A stretch of DNA of 64,000 nt from Henriciella aquimarina (GCF_002088975.1 NZ_NCST01000027.1:1-64000); one strand, 5' to 3'; numbered from the stretch's first letter, positions 17,552 through 28,348 are shown. Program-made: numbers and translations. The notes: generated by a model not told the origin, from the sequence alone.

Positions 17552-17905
17552 ATGAAATGGTCCGAGCTTGACGAAAACTGGTGCCCTGTCGCCCGCACGC
17601 TAACCCTGGTCGGAGACCGGTGGACACTCCTGATCCTGCGGGACTGCTTTCTGGGGTGCTCGAAATTCGAGGAATTCGCCGCCAATACGGGCGCGACCCG
17701 GCATATCATCTCAAGCCGGCTCAAGCGCCTGGTGGACGCCGGTATTCTTGAACGGAAGGCTTATTCGCAGCGGCCCAAGCGGCACGAATACCTTCTGACC
17801 GAAAAGGGCAAGGAGTTCGCGCCTGCGCTGATCACCTTGCGCGACTGGGGCAAGAAGCACCTGCCCGTGCGCCGCTCGGCCACGGCCAGTGCCGCTAAAG
17901 AATGA
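17552..17905 (+). CDS. HxlR-family transcriptional regulator
   Basis: 117 residues covering a full HxlR winged helix: [22 protein letters not shown] (helices 1-2), [30 protein letters not shown] (recognition helix and wing start) and [15 protein letters not shown] (wing and helix). The single Cys in NWCPVARTL is the residue used by thiol-sensing relatives for redox or electrophile sensing. It is divergent from the DsbA-like isomerase gene, with an operator-like palindrome between them. The 3' end overlaps hslU by 11 bp on the opposite strand. A TTG at 17543 is an alternative start. Confidence 0.9.
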   Translation: MKWSELDENWCPVARTLTLVGDRWTLLILRDCFLGCSKFEEFAANTGATRHIISSRLKRLVDAGILERKAYSQRPKRHEYLLTEKGKEFAPALITLRDWGKKHLPVRRSATASAAKE

Positions 17906-19199
17906 ATTTCGACAAATCGCTATTGCCGGCCAGGTCGGAAAGCTGCGCCTCGACATAATCGGCCGTGATCGTCACCGTCTCACCCTTGCGGTCAGGCGCG
18001 GTAAAGCTGATCTCGTCCAGGAGGCGTTCGAGCACGGTCTGGAGGCGGCGGGCGCCGATATTCTCAACCGTGTCATTCACGCGAACCGCGATGTCGGCCA
18101 GTGCATCAATCGCCGCATCCTCGAATTTCAGCTCCACGCCCTCGGACTGCATCAGCGCTTCATGCTGGCGGATAAGCGAGGCTTCCGGCTCGATCAGGAT
18201 GCGGCGCATGTCGTCGCGACTCAGCGGCTTGAGCTCGACCCGGATTGGCAGGCGGCCCTGCAGTTCCGGCAGGAGGTCGGACGGCTTGGCGACGTGGAAG
18301 GCGCCGGACGCAATGAACAGAATATGGTCGGTGCGGACCGGGCCGCGGCGCGTGGACACCGTGGTGCCCTCGATCAGGGGCAGCAGGTCGCGTTGCACAC
18401 CCTCACGGCTGACATCGCCACCGCTGCGCCCGCTTGAGCCGGCAACCTTGTCGATCTCATCGAGGAAGACGATGCCGTCAGACTCGACCAGCCGGATTGC
18501 TTCACGGGTGACGCTTTCCTCGTCGATCAACTTGTCGGCTTCTTCGCCGATCAGCGGCTTGTAGGCATCATGCACCGTTGTGCGTACTCTTTTGGTACGT
18601 CCTCCCATCGCCTTGCCGAGCAGGTCGCCCAGATTGACCATGCCCATGGAACCGCCGCAGCCCGGCATGTCCATCATCGGCATCGGATTGCTGGTATCGG
18701 CCAGCTCGATATCGATGTCGCGGTCATCCAGCTCGCCATCACGCAGCTTGTTGCGGAAGACTTCGCGCGTGGACGACTGGGCATCCTCCCCAACGAGCGA
18801 ATCCAGAAGCCGGTTTTCAGCCGCCTCGCGCGCCTGTTCCTCGACGGCCTTACGACGCTGGGCTTTCACCATGCTGACGGCCGACTCGACCAGGTCGCGG
18901 ACAATCTGTTCGACGTCCCGGCCGACATAGCCGACTTCGGTAAACTTCGTTGCCTCAACCTTGAGGAAGGGCGCATTAGCCAGCTTGGCGAGCCGGCGCG
19001 AAACCTCGGTCTTGCCGACGCCCGTCGGACCGATCATCAGGATGTTCTTCGGCGTGATCTCCTCGCGCAGTTCATCGGGCGCCTCTTTCCGGCGCCAGCG
19101 ATTGCGTAGCGCGAGGGCAACGGCCCGCTTCGCGTCGGCCTGGCCAACAATGTGCCGGTCAAGCTCGGCAACGATTTCCTTCGGCGTCAGCATGTCCAT
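17895..19199 (-). CDS. hslU: ATP-dependent protease ATPase subunit HslU
   Basis: 434 residues. Walker [10 protein letters not shown] (57-65), Walker [11 protein letters not shown], and the sensor region [19 protein letters not shown] are intact; the C terminus DLSKFIL matches the tail that inserts into HslV to open it. HslU unfolds substrates and feeds them to the HslV peptidase in the cytoplasm, a heat-shock-linked system. Its ATG overlaps the hslV stop by one base (TGATG), so the pair is coupled. An internal ATG two codons later is an alternative start. Confidence 0.97.
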   Translation of the reverse strand: MDMLTPKEIVAELDRHIVGQADAKRAVALALRNRWRRKEAPDELREEITPKNILMIGPTGVGKTEVSRRLAKLANAPFLKVEATKFTEVGYVGRDVEQIVRDLVESAVSMVKAQRRKAVEEQAREAAENRLLDSLVGEDAQSSTREVFRNKLRDGELDDRDIDIELADTSNPMPMMDMPGCGGSMGMVNLGDLLGKAMGGRTKRVRTTVHDAYKPLIGEEADKLIDEESVTREAIRLVESDGIVFLDEIDKVAGSSGRSGGDVSREGVQRDLLPLIEGTTVSTRRGPVRTDHILFIASGAFHVAKPSDLLPELQGRLPIRVELKPLSRDDMRRILIEPEASLIRQHEALMQSEGVELKFEDAAIDALADIAVRVNDTVENIGARRLQTVLERLLDEISFTAPDRKGETVTITADYVEAQLSDLAGNSDLSKFIL

Positions 19200-19765
19200 C
19201 AGGCTTTGAGATCCAGGGTCTCGATCGAGAAATTGCTATTGGTGTAGACGCAGATATCGGCGGCGATTTCCATCGCCTGACGGCCGAGCGTTTCAGCGTC
19301 CTTTTCATAGGCATAGAGCGCGCGGGCAGCGGCGAGCGCATAATTGCCGCCAGAACCGACAGCCACAACATGATGCTCCGGCTCGAGTACGTCGCCGGCG
19401 CCCGTGATCACCAGGGTCACCTCCTTGTCGGCCACGATCAGCAGGGCTTCGAGCTTCTGGAGATATTTCTCCGTGCGCCAGTCCTTGGCCAGTTCGACAG
19501 CGGCGCGCTGAAGCTGGTTGGGATGGCGCTCGAGTTTCTGCTCAAGCCGCTCAAACAGGGTGAAGGCATCCGCCGTGGCGCCAGCAAAGCCGGCCAGAAT
19601 CTGGCCATTGCCGAGCCGGCGCACCTTGCGGGCATTGCCCTTCATGACGGTCTGGCCCATCGAAACCTGGCCATCACTGAGCATGACGACCTTGTCGCCA
19701 GTGCGAACCGAAAGGATCGTCGTGCCATGCCAGAGCGGAGAGGAAGGTCTGTCTTGTTCAGTCAC
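19199..19765 (-). CDS. hslV: ATP-dependent protease peptidase subunit HslV
   Basis: 188 residues from GTG 19765; an ATG at 19801 would add 12. After a short propeptide ending WHG comes the catalytic N-terminal Thr of TTILSVR (Thr15 here), then [17 protein letters not shown] and the C-terminal VYTNSNF motif. HslV is a proteasome-like threonine peptidase forming a double hexamer capped by HslU. It is the first gene of hslVU. The propeptide length with the GTG start matches other alphaproteobacteria better. Confidence 0.95.
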   Translation of the reverse strand: MTEQDRPSSPLWHGTTILSVRTGDKVVMLSDGQVSMGQTVMKGNARKVRRLGNGQILAGFAGATADAFTLFERLEQKLERHPNQLQRAAVELAKDWRTEKYLQKLEALLIVADKEVTLVITGAGDVLEPEHHVVAVGSGGNYALAAARALYAYEKDAETLGRQAMEIAADICVYTNSNFSIETLDLKA

Positions 19766-19815
19766 GAGAGGTGATGTGGCGCACCTGGGGGCGATCCGCA
19801 AGAGCCTGAGAGGCT

Positions 19816-21804
19816 TCAGCTCACATCGGCTGCATCGCCTGCGCGGTCCTGGCGCAGCATCTCGATGAAGCGATCGAATGCGACGGGCGGGCTGTAGAAA
19901 TAGCCCTGGTACTGGTCACAGCCGCGCCGGCGCAGGAAATCCTTCTGGGCCTCAGTCTCCACGCCTTCGGCCACTGTTTCCATGCCGAGCGATTCCGCCA
20001 TACCGAGGATCATCTCGACAATCGCCGGCGCCTGCTCGTCAGTATAGAGGCTGGAAATGAAGGCCCGGTCGATCTTGAAGACGTCAAACGGCAGGCGGCC
20101 CAGCATGGCCAGGTTGGAGTGGCCGGTCCCGAAATCGTCGATAGCGAGCTTCACCCCCATCGTTTTCAGCGGGCCGATCACATCCCGCAACCGTTCCGGA
20201 TCGGACACGGCAACGCTTTCGGTGATTTCAAGCTGCAGGAGTTTCGGCGGAAGGCCTGCCTCACTCATGGCGTGGATAATCTTGCCACCAAGGTCCTCGG
20301 CTTCGAACTGCAGCGGGGAAACATTCACGGCCACCGAGACGCCTTCAAAGCCAAGGCCGTGCCATCTCGCCCCGGCCTTGCAGGCCTGCTCGGTGATCTG
20401 CGTGCCGATATCCCCGATCAGGCCGGTCGCCTCGGCCACGGGAATGAAGACATTGGGCGAAACGATACGTCCGCTCTCCAGCTTCCAGCGGGCAAGCGCT
20501 TCGGCGCCGACGATGCGACCGGTGCGCAAATCCACCTTCGGCTGGAAGACAGGCAGGAAGCGTCTGTTCTCGACAGCGGCGCGAACCTCAGCTTCCAGCC
20601 GCTTGCGGGCGGCATTCTGGCGGTCGAGTTTCGGGGAATAGAAGTGCAGGTCGGCATGATCGGTCCGCCGGGCCTGGAACAGCGCGGACTCGGCGCGCTT
20701 GCGGATTTCCTGGGCCGACTGGCCATCTTCCGGGATCATCACGATGCCGGCTGATGCGGGCAGCCGGAGATTCTGCCCGCCAATCGTATAAGGCTGTCTC
20801 AGGGCATCGAGCAGGTTGCGCACGAACCGCATCACCTCGTGACGCGCCCCGATGCGGTTCACCAGAACGGCGAACTCATCCGATTGCAGCGCGAAGACGG
20901 GCCAGCTGTCGCTCTCAAGGGACAATTCCTGCTGACGGGTCTCGACGAATTGCGAGATGCGCTTGGCCATCGCCGCGTGGACTTCATGCGGCATGATTGT
21001 GCCATGAAGCTCGGAAAACTGCTGCAGGCCATCGGCATCGACCAGGACATAGGCGGCCGGTTCTTCAAAGGATGAGTGCGCGATGAACTCCGTCAGCTGC
21101 TGGGTCAGCCGGGCCGAATTGCCCAGCCCCGTGCGCTCGTCGGTGTAAGCAGCATCCGAAAGTTTCTGGATCTCTCCGCGCAACTGCCGGATCGTGCGTA
21201 CCAGATCGGCCCGGAGGTAGCGAAACTCCTCGAAGAGAAGCGGCGCCTCGCCAGACTGAAACCGGCGGCCGGCACTCAGGCGGCTCAGCGTCTTGCTCAG
21301 CTCGCGGACCTGCACACTTGCAATGCGGGAAAAATAGCCTGCCACCCAGTAAGACAGGCCAACCACGATCAGGGTAGCGCTGACCATCATGGCCAGCGGA
21401 ATGGGCAGGCCGCCAGGGGCGATGCGGCCGGCATGGACGGTGCCCACCACCTCGCCGTCCGCCAGAACAGGCGCGTGATAGCCATCGGAAAGCAGCTTCC
21501 GCTCGCCCGTGCCGGCGACGATATCGCCCGCGCTGTCTGTCACCAAGGCCGTGTCGGGGGCAAGGCCGGTCACGAGCTGGTCAACCATGGCATGGTTTCC
21601 GGCAGCCAGCTCCGGGGCGATGACCGCCGAAATCCGGTCCGCCAGCATTTGCGACGACGCGCTGGAGCGCGAGTCCGCCGCGCTCGAATACATCACATCG
21701 AAGGCCAGCGCCGTGGCGAGCGCACACAGCGCAGCCGTTACAGGGACAACCACTGAAAAGCGGGCCTTCGAGAGCGCGCGCGTGAATTTGTCAAATATCC
21801 GCAC
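19816..21804 (-). CDS. Membrane GGDEF-EAL protein with degenerate GGDEF site
   Basis: 662 residues: TM1 (about 17-38), a periplasmic segment (about 40-135), TM2 (about 137-158), a linker, a GGDEF-type domain (about 220-390) and an EAL domain (about 410-650). The GGDEF loop reads [10 protein letters not shown], losing both glycines, and no RxxD inhibitory site precedes it, so cyclase activity is unlikely. The EAL domain keeps [31 protein letters not shown] and EGVET and should hydrolyse cyclic di-GMP. The degenerate domain may act as a GTP-binding regulator. It diverges from hisB. Confidence 0.92.
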   Translation of the reverse strand: MRIFDKFTRALSKARFSVVVPVTAALCALATALAFDVMYSSAADSRSSASSQMLADRISAVIAPELAAGNHAMVDQLVTGLAPDTALVTDSAGDIVAGTGERKLLSDGYHAPVLADGEVVGTVHAGRIAPGGLPIPLAMMVSATLIVVGLSYWVAGYFSRIASVQVRELSKTLSRLSAGRRFQSGEAPLLFEEFRYLRADLVRTIRQLRGEIQKLSDAAYTDERTGLGNSARLTQQLTEFIAHSSFEEPAAYVLVDADGLQQFSELHGTIMPHEVHAAMAKRISQFVETRQQELSLESDSWPVFALQSDEFAVLVNRIGARHEVMRFVRNLLDALRQPYTIGGQNLRLPASAGIVMIPEDGQSAQEIRKRAESALFQARRTDHADLHFYSPKLDRQNAARKRLEAEVRAAVENRRFLPVFQPKVDLRTGRIVGAEALARWKLESGRIVSPNVFIPVAEATGLIGDIGTQITEQACKAGARWHGLGFEGVSVAVNVSPLQFEAEDLGGKIIHAMSEAGLPPKLLQLEITESVAVSDPERLRDVIGPLKTMGVKLAIDDFGTGHSNLAMLGRLPFDVFKIDRAFISSLYTDEQAPAIVEMILGMAESLGMETVAEGVETEAQKDFLRRRGCDQYQGYFYSPPVAFDRFIEMLRQDRAGDAADVS

Positions 21805-21929
21805 GGCCGGCCCCGGCTTTATGATCGATCAAACATGACACATACGGACATTATCCCCGGAAACTTTAGAATTCCGTGAATGAATCTGATGTAGCTCTTT
21901 GGATCGAGACACACTATCTGATGCCGGAC

Positions 21930-22526
21930 ATGACCGACCAACGCACTGCCACGATTACGCGCACAACGCGCGAGACAGACATTACCGTGACCGTCAATCT
22001 CGACGGGACGGGCCGCTCCGATATTGAAACCGGGGTCGGCTTCTTCGATCACATGCTGGATTCGCTGTCGCGCCACAGCTTCATCGACATGACGGTGAAG
22101 GCCAAAGGCGATCTGCATATCGACGCCCACCACACCGTCGAGGATACGGGCATCGTCATCGGGCAAGCCATCAAGCAGGCGCTGGACGATTTTGCCGGGA
22201 TCACCCGCTTCGGCCACGCCTATGTCCCGATGGACGAGACGCTGAGCCGGGCCTCCATCGATCTCTGTAAGCGTCCTTACCTTGTCTGGAAGGTGGACTT
22301 CCGGCGCGACAAGGTCGGCGATCTCGACACAGAGCTTTTCAAGGAATTCTTCCACGCGCTGGCCGGCAATGGCGGCATGTGCCTGCACGTCGAGAACCTC
22401 TACGGCGAGAACAATCACCACATCGCCGAAAGCTGCTTCAAGGCCACGGCACGGGCGCTTCGCATGGCCGTGACCGCCGACCCGCGCCTTCAGGGCAAGC
22501 CGGCGTCCACGAAAGGCAGCCTCTAG
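21930..22526 (+). CDS. hisB: Imidazoleglycerol-phosphate dehydratase
   Basis: 198 residues, monofunctional HisB. Metal-binding His clusters are in [34 protein letters not shown] and ENNHHIAES, forming the di-manganese site that dehydrates imidazole glycerol phosphate in histidine synthesis. ATGs at 21921 and 21930 both give normal lengths; I chose 21930. hisH follows 1.5 kb later because an opposed M20 peptidase gene intervenes, so hisB is transcribed alone or by readthrough. Confidence 0.96.
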   Translation: MTDQRTATITRTTRETDITVTVNLDGTGRSDIETGVGFFDHMLDSLSRHSFIDMTVKAKGDLHIDAHHTVEDTGIVIGQAIKQALDDFAGITRFGHAYVPMDETLSRASIDLCKRPYLVWKVDFRRDKVGDLDTELFKEFFHALAGNGGMCLHVENLYGENNHHIAESCFKATARALRMAVTADPRLQGKPASTKGSL

Positions 22527-22529
22527 GGC

Positions 22530-23966
22530 TTATTTACGATAGTCGAGCGGAGGCTCACGGTCGCCGAGAAGCGACTTGTATTCATAGTCCGGCCCACGCT
22601 TTTCTTCGAACTCTTCCCAGGCCTGCTCGATTAGGTCTTCGTTCTGGTAAAGCTCGATGGCGGCCAGGGTAAGCGTCTTGGCCGCCAGCTTGGCGCCCTT
22701 CTCCCCGATCGACATGCCGCTTGCAGCAACCGCCTGCCAGCTATGGGCCGAGGTGCCCGGCACCCAGGTGGCCGTGCGCAAGCCAACCGTCGGGACCGCC
22801 CAGGAGACGTCGCCCACATCGGTCGAGCCGTAGCCTAGCGAGATCTCGAAGGGCTGGATCTCCTCCTCGGAGCCGATCTTCAGCTCCGGATCGTCGAACG
22901 TTGCCGCAATCTTCTCGGCATAGGCCTTTTCTTCAGATGTGTAGGTGATGCCACCTGTGTCGCGCAGCTTCTCATCCATCATCCGGGCCAGCGTTTCATT
23001 GACCAGGAGCGGGTTGTTACCGTGGATGATCTCCCACTCCACTTTCGTGCCGGTGCCCATGGCCGCGCCGCGAGCGGCATCTTCCAGGCGCGTCCAGATC
23101 TTGTCGACGCCATCGGCATCCGGGTGGCGGACATAGTAAAAGACTTCCGCGAAGTCCGGCACCACGTTCGGGGCGTTGCCGCCGGAGGTGATGACATAAT
23201 GCATGCGGGCATCCTGAGGCATGTGCTCATGCATCATATTGGCCATCATGTCGAAAGCCTCGACCCCGTCGAGAGCGGACCGCCCGCGCTCCGGGGCACC
23301 AGCCGCGTGGGCTGACTGGCCGTAGAAGCGGAACTTGGCCGAACGGTTGGCGAGCGAGGTGTTCGCCGCGGCAGAGTTCTCATCGTCCGGGTGCCAGTGC
23401 ATGGCGATGTCGACATCGTCGAAAAGGCCGGCGCGCGTCATGTAGACCTTGCCGCTGCCGCCCTCTTCGGCCGGTGTGCCGTAAAGGCGGATCGTGCCCT
23501 GGGCCCCGGTCTCCTCAAGCCAATGGCGGATGGCGATGGCTGCCGTCGTCGAGCCGGCGCCGAACAGATTGTGCCCGCAGGCCTGGCCGGCTGCCTTGCC
23601 CGGCACCTGCTCGCGGGTCGGGGCATCGGTCTGGTTGATGCCCGGCAGCGCATCGAATTCCGCCAGGATCGCGATGACCGGCTCGCCCGAGCCATATTCC
23701 GCGACGAAAGCCGTCGGGATATCGGCAACCCCAGCTTCGATCTCGAAGCCTTCTTCGGCCAGCGTGTCCTGCAAGAGCTGCGATGACTTGGTTTCCTGAT
23801 AGCCAACCTCGGCCCATTGCCAGAGCTGGTCGGCAAGGCTTTCGGTTAGCTCCGATCGCTGTTCGACGAGGCCAATAGCCTCTTCGGTGGACATTTCGGC
23901 AGAGGCGGGTGCGGACAGACTAAGCGCAAGGACACCAAGGGACGCGGCAAAAAGGGACGGACGCAT
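22530..23966 (-). CDS. Secreted M20-family amidohydrolase (AbgB-like)
   Basis: 478 residues with a signal peptide (MRPSLFAASLGVLALSLSAPASA). M20D features are present: AILAEFDALPG, AGQACGHNLFGAG (metal-site Cys and His), YGTPAEEGGSGK, and MHWHPDD; the lid domain FYGQSAHAA follows and the second metal region is GDVSWAVP. The pattern matches p-aminobenzoyl-glutamate hydrolase B-like enzymes, which cleave amide bonds. Export would place it in the periplasm, unusual for cytoplasmic AbgB but common in marine alphaproteobacteria. It is encoded against, and between, hisB and hisH. Substrate unknown. Confidence 0.88.
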   Translation of the reverse strand: MRPSLFAASLGVLALSLSAPASAEMSTEEAIGLVEQRSELTESLADQLWQWAEVGYQETKSSQLLQDTLAEEGFEIEAGVADIPTAFVAEYGSGEPVIAILAEFDALPGINQTDAPTREQVPGKAAGQACGHNLFGAGSTTAAIAIRHWLEETGAQGTIRLYGTPAEEGGSGKVYMTRAGLFDDVDIAMHWHPDDENSAAANTSLANRSAKFRFYGQSAHAAGAPERGRSALDGVEAFDMMANMMHEHMPQDARMHYVITSGGNAPNVVPDFAEVFYYVRHPDADGVDKIWTRLEDAARGAAMGTGTKVEWEIIHGNNPLLVNETLARMMDEKLRDTGGITYTSEEKAYAEKIAATFDDPELKIGSEEEIQPFEISLGYGSTDVGDVSWAVPTVGLRTATWVPGTSAHSWQAVAASGMSIGEKGAKLAAKTLTLAAIELYQNEDLIEQAWEEFEEKRGPDYEYKSLLGDREPPLDYRK

Positions 23967-24072
23967 TAAGGATTCTCCATGATGGTTTACCGGCGACCTT
24001 GCGACACAGCTGGCAGCTTATCAAGCCAATGCCTCTTTCCCTCGCCGCTGCACCCGTTTAAGAGCGCGCCTG

Positions 24073-24717
24073 ATGGCATATCTCGCACTCATCGATTACG
24101 GTTCCGGCAATCTGCACTCTGCCGAACGCGCGCTGCGCACCGCAGCCAGCGCCTCCGGTGCGGCGTGCGAGATCCATGTGACCGCGGACGCCGACATGGT
24201 CAGACGGGCTGACCGGATCGTTTTGCCCGGCGTTGGCCACTATGCCGATTGCGCCAAAGGACTTCGCGCCGTTCCTGGCCTGGAAGACGCGCTGGGCGAA
24301 GCAGTGATTGACCGCGCCGTCCCCTTCTTCGGGATCTGTGTCGGCATGCAGCTGATGGCCGACCGCGGCCTCGAGGATGGCGAGACGCCCGGCTTTGGCT
24401 GGATCCAGGGTGATGTCGACCGGATCAAGGCTGCACCCGGCCTGCCTGTACCGCATATGGGCTGGAATGGCCTGCAGCTGCACCAGGATCACCCGGTGCT
24501 CCAGGGACTCGGTGAAGACCCCCACGTCTATTTTACGCACTCTTATGCGATGCAGCTCAAAGATAACGGCGATCTGGCCGCGTCGACCGACTATGGCGCG
24601 CCGATCACCGCCGTCATCGCCCGGGACAATATGGTCGGCACACAGTTTCACCCCGAGAAAAGCCAGAGGGTCGGCCTTCAGATGCTGGCCAATTTTATGG
24701 CCTGGAGGCCGGTATGA
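24073..24717 (+). CDS. hisH: Imidazole glycerol phosphate synthase, glutamine amidotransferase subunit
   Basis: 214 residues. [12 protein letters not shown] opens the fold, GICVGMQLM holds the catalytic Cys and [10 protein letters not shown] the His and Glu of the triad. HisH releases ammonia from glutamine and channels it through HisF. It overlaps hisA by 4 nt (ATGA) and heads hisHAFE. All catalytic residues are intact. Confidence 0.97.
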   Translation: MAYLALIDYGSGNLHSAERALRTAASASGAACEIHVTADADMVRRADRIVLPGVGHYADCAKGLRAVPGLEDALGEAVIDRAVPFFGICVGMQLMADRGLEDGETPGFGWIQGDVDRIKAAPGLPVPHMGWNGLQLHQDHPVLQGLGEDPHVYFTHSYAMQLKDNGDLAASTDYGAPITAVIARDNMVGTQFHPEKSQRVGLQMLANFMAWRPV

Positions 24718-25460
24718 CCGCCCGGTTTGACCTTTATCCCGCCATCGACCTCAAGGATGGCCAGTGCGTGCGCCTGCTACGCGGCGAGATGGACCAGGCG
24801 ACCGCATTCAATCCGGATCCGGCCGACCAGGCGGCCAAATTCATGGCCATGGGGTTCGACCGGCTGCACGTTGTCGACCTGAACGGCGCCTTTGCCGGCA
24901 ACAGCGCCAATGGCGATGCCGTGCGCGCCATCCTCAAGGCAACGCAGGTACCGGTCCAGCTGGGGGGCGGCATCCGCACGCGCGCCCAGATCGATGCCTG
25001 GCTCGAGGCCGGTGTGGCGCGCGTCATTCTCGGCACTGCCGCGCTGCGCGACCCGGAACTCGTCAAATCGGCCGCGCGCGATCTGCCCGACAGCATCGTC
25101 GTGGGCATCGATGCGAAGGATGGCTATGTCGCTGTCGAGGGCTGGGCGGAAACCTCCGACATGAAAGCCGTGGAACTGGCGAAAATCTTCGAAGGCTGCG
25201 GAGTGGCGGGCCTTGTCGTGACCGACATTTCCCGCGACGGCATGAAAACCGGGGTAAATGTGGAGTTTACCAGTGAGATGGCCGAAGCTGTTTCGATTCC
25301 CGTGATTGCCTCTGGCGGCGTGGCCAGCCTTGATGACATACAAAACCTCATGAACGCCGGTAGCCGACATGCAATTTCGGGCAGCATTCTCGGGCGAGCC
25401 CTCTATGATGGCGACATCGACCCGGCAGCCGCGATTGCTGCTGTGAAAGGCGGGCTGTGA
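24714..25460 (+). CDS. hisA: ProFAR isomerase
   Basis: 248 residues, (beta/alpha)8 barrel. The N-terminal catalytic Asp lies in [14 protein letters not shown]; half-barrel phosphate-binding repeats are GGGIRT and [10 protein letters not shown], and the second catalytic Asp is in [12 protein letters not shown]. HisA performs the Amadori isomerisation of ProFAR to PRFAR in histidine synthesis. It overlaps hisH (ATGA) and its stop overlaps the hisF start (TGATG). Confidence 0.97.
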   Translation: MTARFDLYPAIDLKDGQCVRLLRGEMDQATAFNPDPADQAAKFMAMGFDRLHVVDLNGAFAGNSANGDAVRAILKATQVPVQLGGGIRTRAQIDAWLEAGVARVILGTAALRDPELVKSAARDLPDSIVVGIDAKDGYVAVEGWAETSDMKAVELAKIFEGCGVAGLVVTDISRDGMKTGVNVEFTSEMAEAVSIPVIASGGVASLDDIQNLMNAGSRHAISGSILGRALYDGDIDPAAAIAAVKGGL

Positions 25461-26236
25461 TGCTGAAGACCCGCATCATTCCCTGCCTGGATGTGAAAGA
25501 TGGACGCACGGTCAAAGGCGTGAACTTCGTCGATCTGCGCGATGCCGGCGACCCGGTCGCACTTGCCAAAATCTATGACGAACAGGGCGCCGACGAGCTC
25601 TGCTTTCTCGACATCACCGCCAGCCATGAAGGCCGCGGCACCATGCTCGATGTGGTCAGTCGAACCGCCGAGCAATGTTTCATGCCGCTCACCGTCGGGG
25701 GCGGGGTGCGCTCAGCCGCCAATCTGGTCGAGCTTTTGCGGGCCGGGGCCGACAAGGTGGCGATCAATTCCGCCGCTGTCGCCAATCCGGGTGTGATTTC
25801 CGAATGTGCCGCCAAGGCTGGCAGCCAGGCCGTGGTCGTCGCCATCGATGCGCGCAAGTCCGGGGATAGCTGGGAAATCTTCACCCATGGCGGACGCAAG
25901 CCGACCGGCATCAATGCTGTTGAATTTGCTGCAGAAGTTGAGCGCCGGGGGGCTGGCGAAATCCTGCTGACCTCCATGGACAAGGACGGCACGAAATCGG
26001 GCTATGACATCCCGCTGCTGAAGGCGATCCGGGCGGCTGTAGACATTCCCATCGTCGCCTCTGGTGGCGCGGGCAAGGCCAGTGACCTGGCGCCGGCCGT
26101 TTTGGAAGGCGGCGCGAATGCTGTATTGGCCGCCTCGATCTTCCACTTTGGCGAGGTCAGCCTCGCCGACGCGCGGGCCGCGCTTGCCGCTGCAGGCGCA
26201 CCCGTCCGGCCATTCGAACCGCAGAAAGTGAAATAG
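25460..26236 (+). CDS. hisF: Imidazole glycerol phosphate synthase, cyclase subunit
   Basis: 258 residues starting at ATG 25460, which overlaps the hisA stop by one base. [18 protein letters not shown] carries catalytic Asp11, [13 protein letters not shown] the second catalytic Asp, and GGGVRSA and [10 protein letters not shown] the phosphate sites. HisF joins ammonia to PRFAR, yielding imidazole glycerol phosphate and AICAR. HisF and HisA show the expected barrel homology. It is followed after 1 bp by hisE. Confidence 0.97.
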   Translation: MLKTRIIPCLDVKDGRTVKGVNFVDLRDAGDPVALAKIYDEQGADELCFLDITASHEGRGTMLDVVSRTAEQCFMPLTVGGGVRSAANLVELLRAGADKVAINSAAVANPGVISECAAKAGSQAVVVAIDARKSGDSWEIFTHGGRKPTGINAVEFAAEVERRGAGEILLTSMDKDGTKSGYDIPLLKAIRAAVDIPIVASGGAGKASDLAPAVLEGGANAVLAASIFHFGEVSLADARAALAAAGAPVRPFEPQKVK

Positions 26237-26237
26237 C

Positions 26238-26594
26238 ATGGCAAAACAGGATCTTGGCTCTGCAGACCGGCTGAACGCCCTGCTCGGCACGCTTGCTGAA
26301 ACCGTCGATGAACGGGCCGGTGGCGACCCGGAAAAATCCTATACCGCCAAGCTGTTGCGCGCCGGGCCGGTGCGCTGCGGGAAGAAAATCGCCGAGGAAG
26401 GCGCCGAGCTGGCGCTGGCCATTGCCGCGGAAAGCCGCAAGGAAGCCGCTTCCGAGGCCGCCGATCTCCTGTTTCACATGCTGGTCGGACTGAGAGCGAA
26501 GGGGGTCTCACTCGACATGGTGGCCGATGCCCTGGCCGAGCGGCGCGGCGTCTCCGGCCTTGCCGAAAAAGCCTCAAGACAAACAAAGGCCTAG
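26238..26594 (+). CDS. hisE: Phosphoribosyl-ATP pyrophosphatase
   Basis: 118 residues of the MazG-like all-alpha pyrophosphatase fold. SYTAKLL, the metal-binding helix KKIAEEGAELALAIA, and EAASEAADLLFHMLVGL carry the conserved Glu/Asp ligands. It hydrolyses PR-ATP to PR-AMP, the second step of histidine synthesis. Here it is separate from hisI, which is not in the window. It ends hisHAFE and overlaps the convergent Smr gene by 4 nt. Confidence 0.95.
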   Translation: MAKQDLGSADRLNALLGTLAETVDERAGGDPEKSYTAKLLRAGPVRCGKKIAEEGAELALAIAAESRKEAASEAADLLFHMLVGLRAKGVSLDMVADALAERRGVSGLAEKASRQTKA

Positions 26595-27121
26595 CGGCGT
26601 CTTATGAAAACATAGAACGCCCCGGCCCCGCCATGGCGCGGGTGTGCCTGGGCATAGCCGGAAACAAGGCTCCGGCCTTCCGGCAAGTCCAACCAGCGCA
26701 GGAAGTTGCGCCGCAGTACCCCCTCGCCGTACTGGCCCTTCCCTGTAATGACGATTACACATCGCGAGCCGCGCGCCTGCTCGCGCAGGAGGAAGGCTGG
26801 CAGGGCTGACCAGGCCGACTGCTGGGTATGACCGTGCAGGTCGAAACTGGCCGAAACCTCGACTTTTCCCCTGCGAATTTTCTTCTCCGTCCCACGGTTT
26901 TGCGGCCCAGTGGCGGTATGCCTGGGCGGTGCACTAGAGGGCGCAGTGGATGTGCCGGTCTTTTTTGCGGCCGGTTTCACCTGACGCAGAAAAGGATGAT
27001 CGGTCAGGTCGCGCTTCACTTTCGGCGAATTGCCGGCTTTCAGGGGCCGCACAGACTGGCGGACCCTGTCCCAGGCTTTCTGTTCATCCGAGGTGAGGCG
27101 GCGCTTCGACATGATCGCCAT
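26591..27121 (-). CDS. Smr-domain protein
   Basis: 176 residues. A basic, low-complexity N-terminal half precedes a C-terminal Smr domain with FDLHGHTQQSAWSAL (LDLHG-type motif), VIVITGKGQYGEGVLR (GKG-x-x-S/G-x-G-x-L) and a final AFYVFIRRR. Smr domains nick or bind branched DNA or stalled-ribosome mRNA. The stop of mltA directly abuts the ATG at 27121, so it is co-transcribed; an ATG at 27112 is an alternative. The Tim44-like, MltA, Smr order near the origin is common in alphaproteobacteria. Confidence 0.88.
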   Translation of the reverse strand: MAIMSKRRLTSDEQKAWDRVRQSVRPLKAGNSPKVKRDLTDHPFLRQVKPAAKKTGTSTAPSSAPPRHTATGPQNRGTEKKIRRGKVEVSASFDLHGHTQQSAWSALPAFLLREQARGSRCVIVITGKGQYGEGVLRRNFLRWLDLPEGRSLVSGYAQAHPRHGGAGAFYVFIRRR

Positions 27122-28348
27122 TTAAGGCGCTGGTGGCACACGACCAAGCCCGGCATATGCGTCGCGCCCCGGCAGGCGGGTGGCGACCGCGCGCGGCAGG
27201 AGCATCCAGAGCCGGCCCGGAGCATTCATTGTTCCGGCCCGATCCCCGGCTTCAGCGCCTGTGCCGAAATAGATGTCGCCGCGCACAGCGCCCTTGATCG
27301 CCCCGCCCGTGTCCTGCGCGACAAGCAGGCCGGACCAGTCGCCGCCAAGGCCCGGCGACGTCGTCCTGACGAAGACTGGGACGCCGAGCGGGTGGTAGCT
27401 GCGGTCCACGGCCATGGACCCCATGGCGGTCAACGGCACGGTCATTGCGCCTTTTGGCCCGCTGGCGCCGTCCTCAACTGGCTCGGCGGTGAAGAAGACA
27501 AAGCGCGGATTGGCGTTCATCGCCTCACGGACACGCTCAGGGCTCGCCCGGTCCATCCAGGCGCGGATGCCCTGCATTGAGGCCTCCCCACGGCTGATCC
27601 AGCCCCTGTCCATCAGCCAGTTCGCCGTCGAGCGGAAAGGCCGGCCATTGTGCGCGGCATAAGCGGCTTTCATGACATGGCCATCGGGGAAAACGAGCTT
27701 CCCGGAGCCCTGGATCTGTAGGAAGAAGACGTCAGCCGGATGGGCATAAGCCAGCGGGGTGACGCCGTTACGGGTGATCTCTGCACGCGTGGGGTAGGGC
27801 CGCCGGCTGCCATTCGAGAGGCGCTGATAGACATTGTCGCCACCTTCGGAGACGAGATCGCCCGGCAGGGCCGGGACCGGTTCGGTGTACGGATATTGCG
27901 GCGTGCGGCGCGCTTCGTAGACGGGTTCGAAATAGCCGGTGAACTTCGAGTCGCCCGACACACTCAGGATCTCTACCGGCTGGAAAAGCGCCTGCACGAC
28001 CGCGCGGGCACTCGACGGGTCCCCAACGACATCAAGTGCAGCGCAGGCCGGAAGCCAGTCCTCGACACGGCCGGCCCATTTGGCCTGATCGGACAGAAAG
28101 CCCGCCGGGTTCCGCCGCTGGAAGACTTCGCAGCTCTTCTCCATGGCCGAGAGCCCGGGCAGGAGATCTGCCCGGTCCCAGCCGGGCAGGGCATCAAAGG
28201 CTGCCGGTATCGGCGGCGCCATGGGCGCCGGGGCCGTTGTCTCCGGGCCTGTTTCAGGCCCTGCCGGAAGGCTGGGTTCGGGCGCAGGCCTGGACGCACA
28301 GGCCGCCAGGATGAGAAGGCTTGCGAGAAAAGCAAAACGGGCACGCAT
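27122..28348 (-). CDS. mltA: Membrane-bound lytic murein transglycosylase A
   Basis: 408 residues. The start at 28348 gives a lipoprotein signal peptide (FLASLLILAACAS, Cys as lipid site); upstream in-frame sequence looks noncoding. The MltA domain contains GDSKFTGYFEPVYEA and FFLQIQGSG, and the C-terminal 3D domain GLLVAQDTGGAIKGAVRGD with the catalytic Asp. It cleaves peptidoglycan glycan strands from the outer membrane, forming anhydromuropeptides. It abuts the downstream Smr gene. All catalytic parts are intact. Confidence 0.94.
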   Translation of the reverse strand: MRARFAFLASLLILAACASRPAPEPSLPAGPETGPETTAPAPMAPPIPAAFDALPGWDRADLLPGLSAMEKSCEVFQRRNPAGFLSDQAKWAGRVEDWLPACAALDVVGDPSSARAVVQALFQPVEILSVSGDSKFTGYFEPVYEARRTPQYPYTEPVPALPGDLVSEGGDNVYQRLSNGSRRPYPTRAEITRNGVTPLAYAHPADVFFLQIQGSGKLVFPDGHVMKAAYAAHNGRPFRSTANWLMDRGWISRGEASMQGIRAWMDRASPERVREAMNANPRFVFFTAEPVEDGASGPKGAMTVPLTAMGSMAVDRSYHPLGVPVFVRTTSPGLGGDWSGLLVAQDTGGAIKGAVRGDIYFGTGAEAGDRAGTMNAPGRLWMLLPRAVATRLPGRDAYAGLGRVPPAP

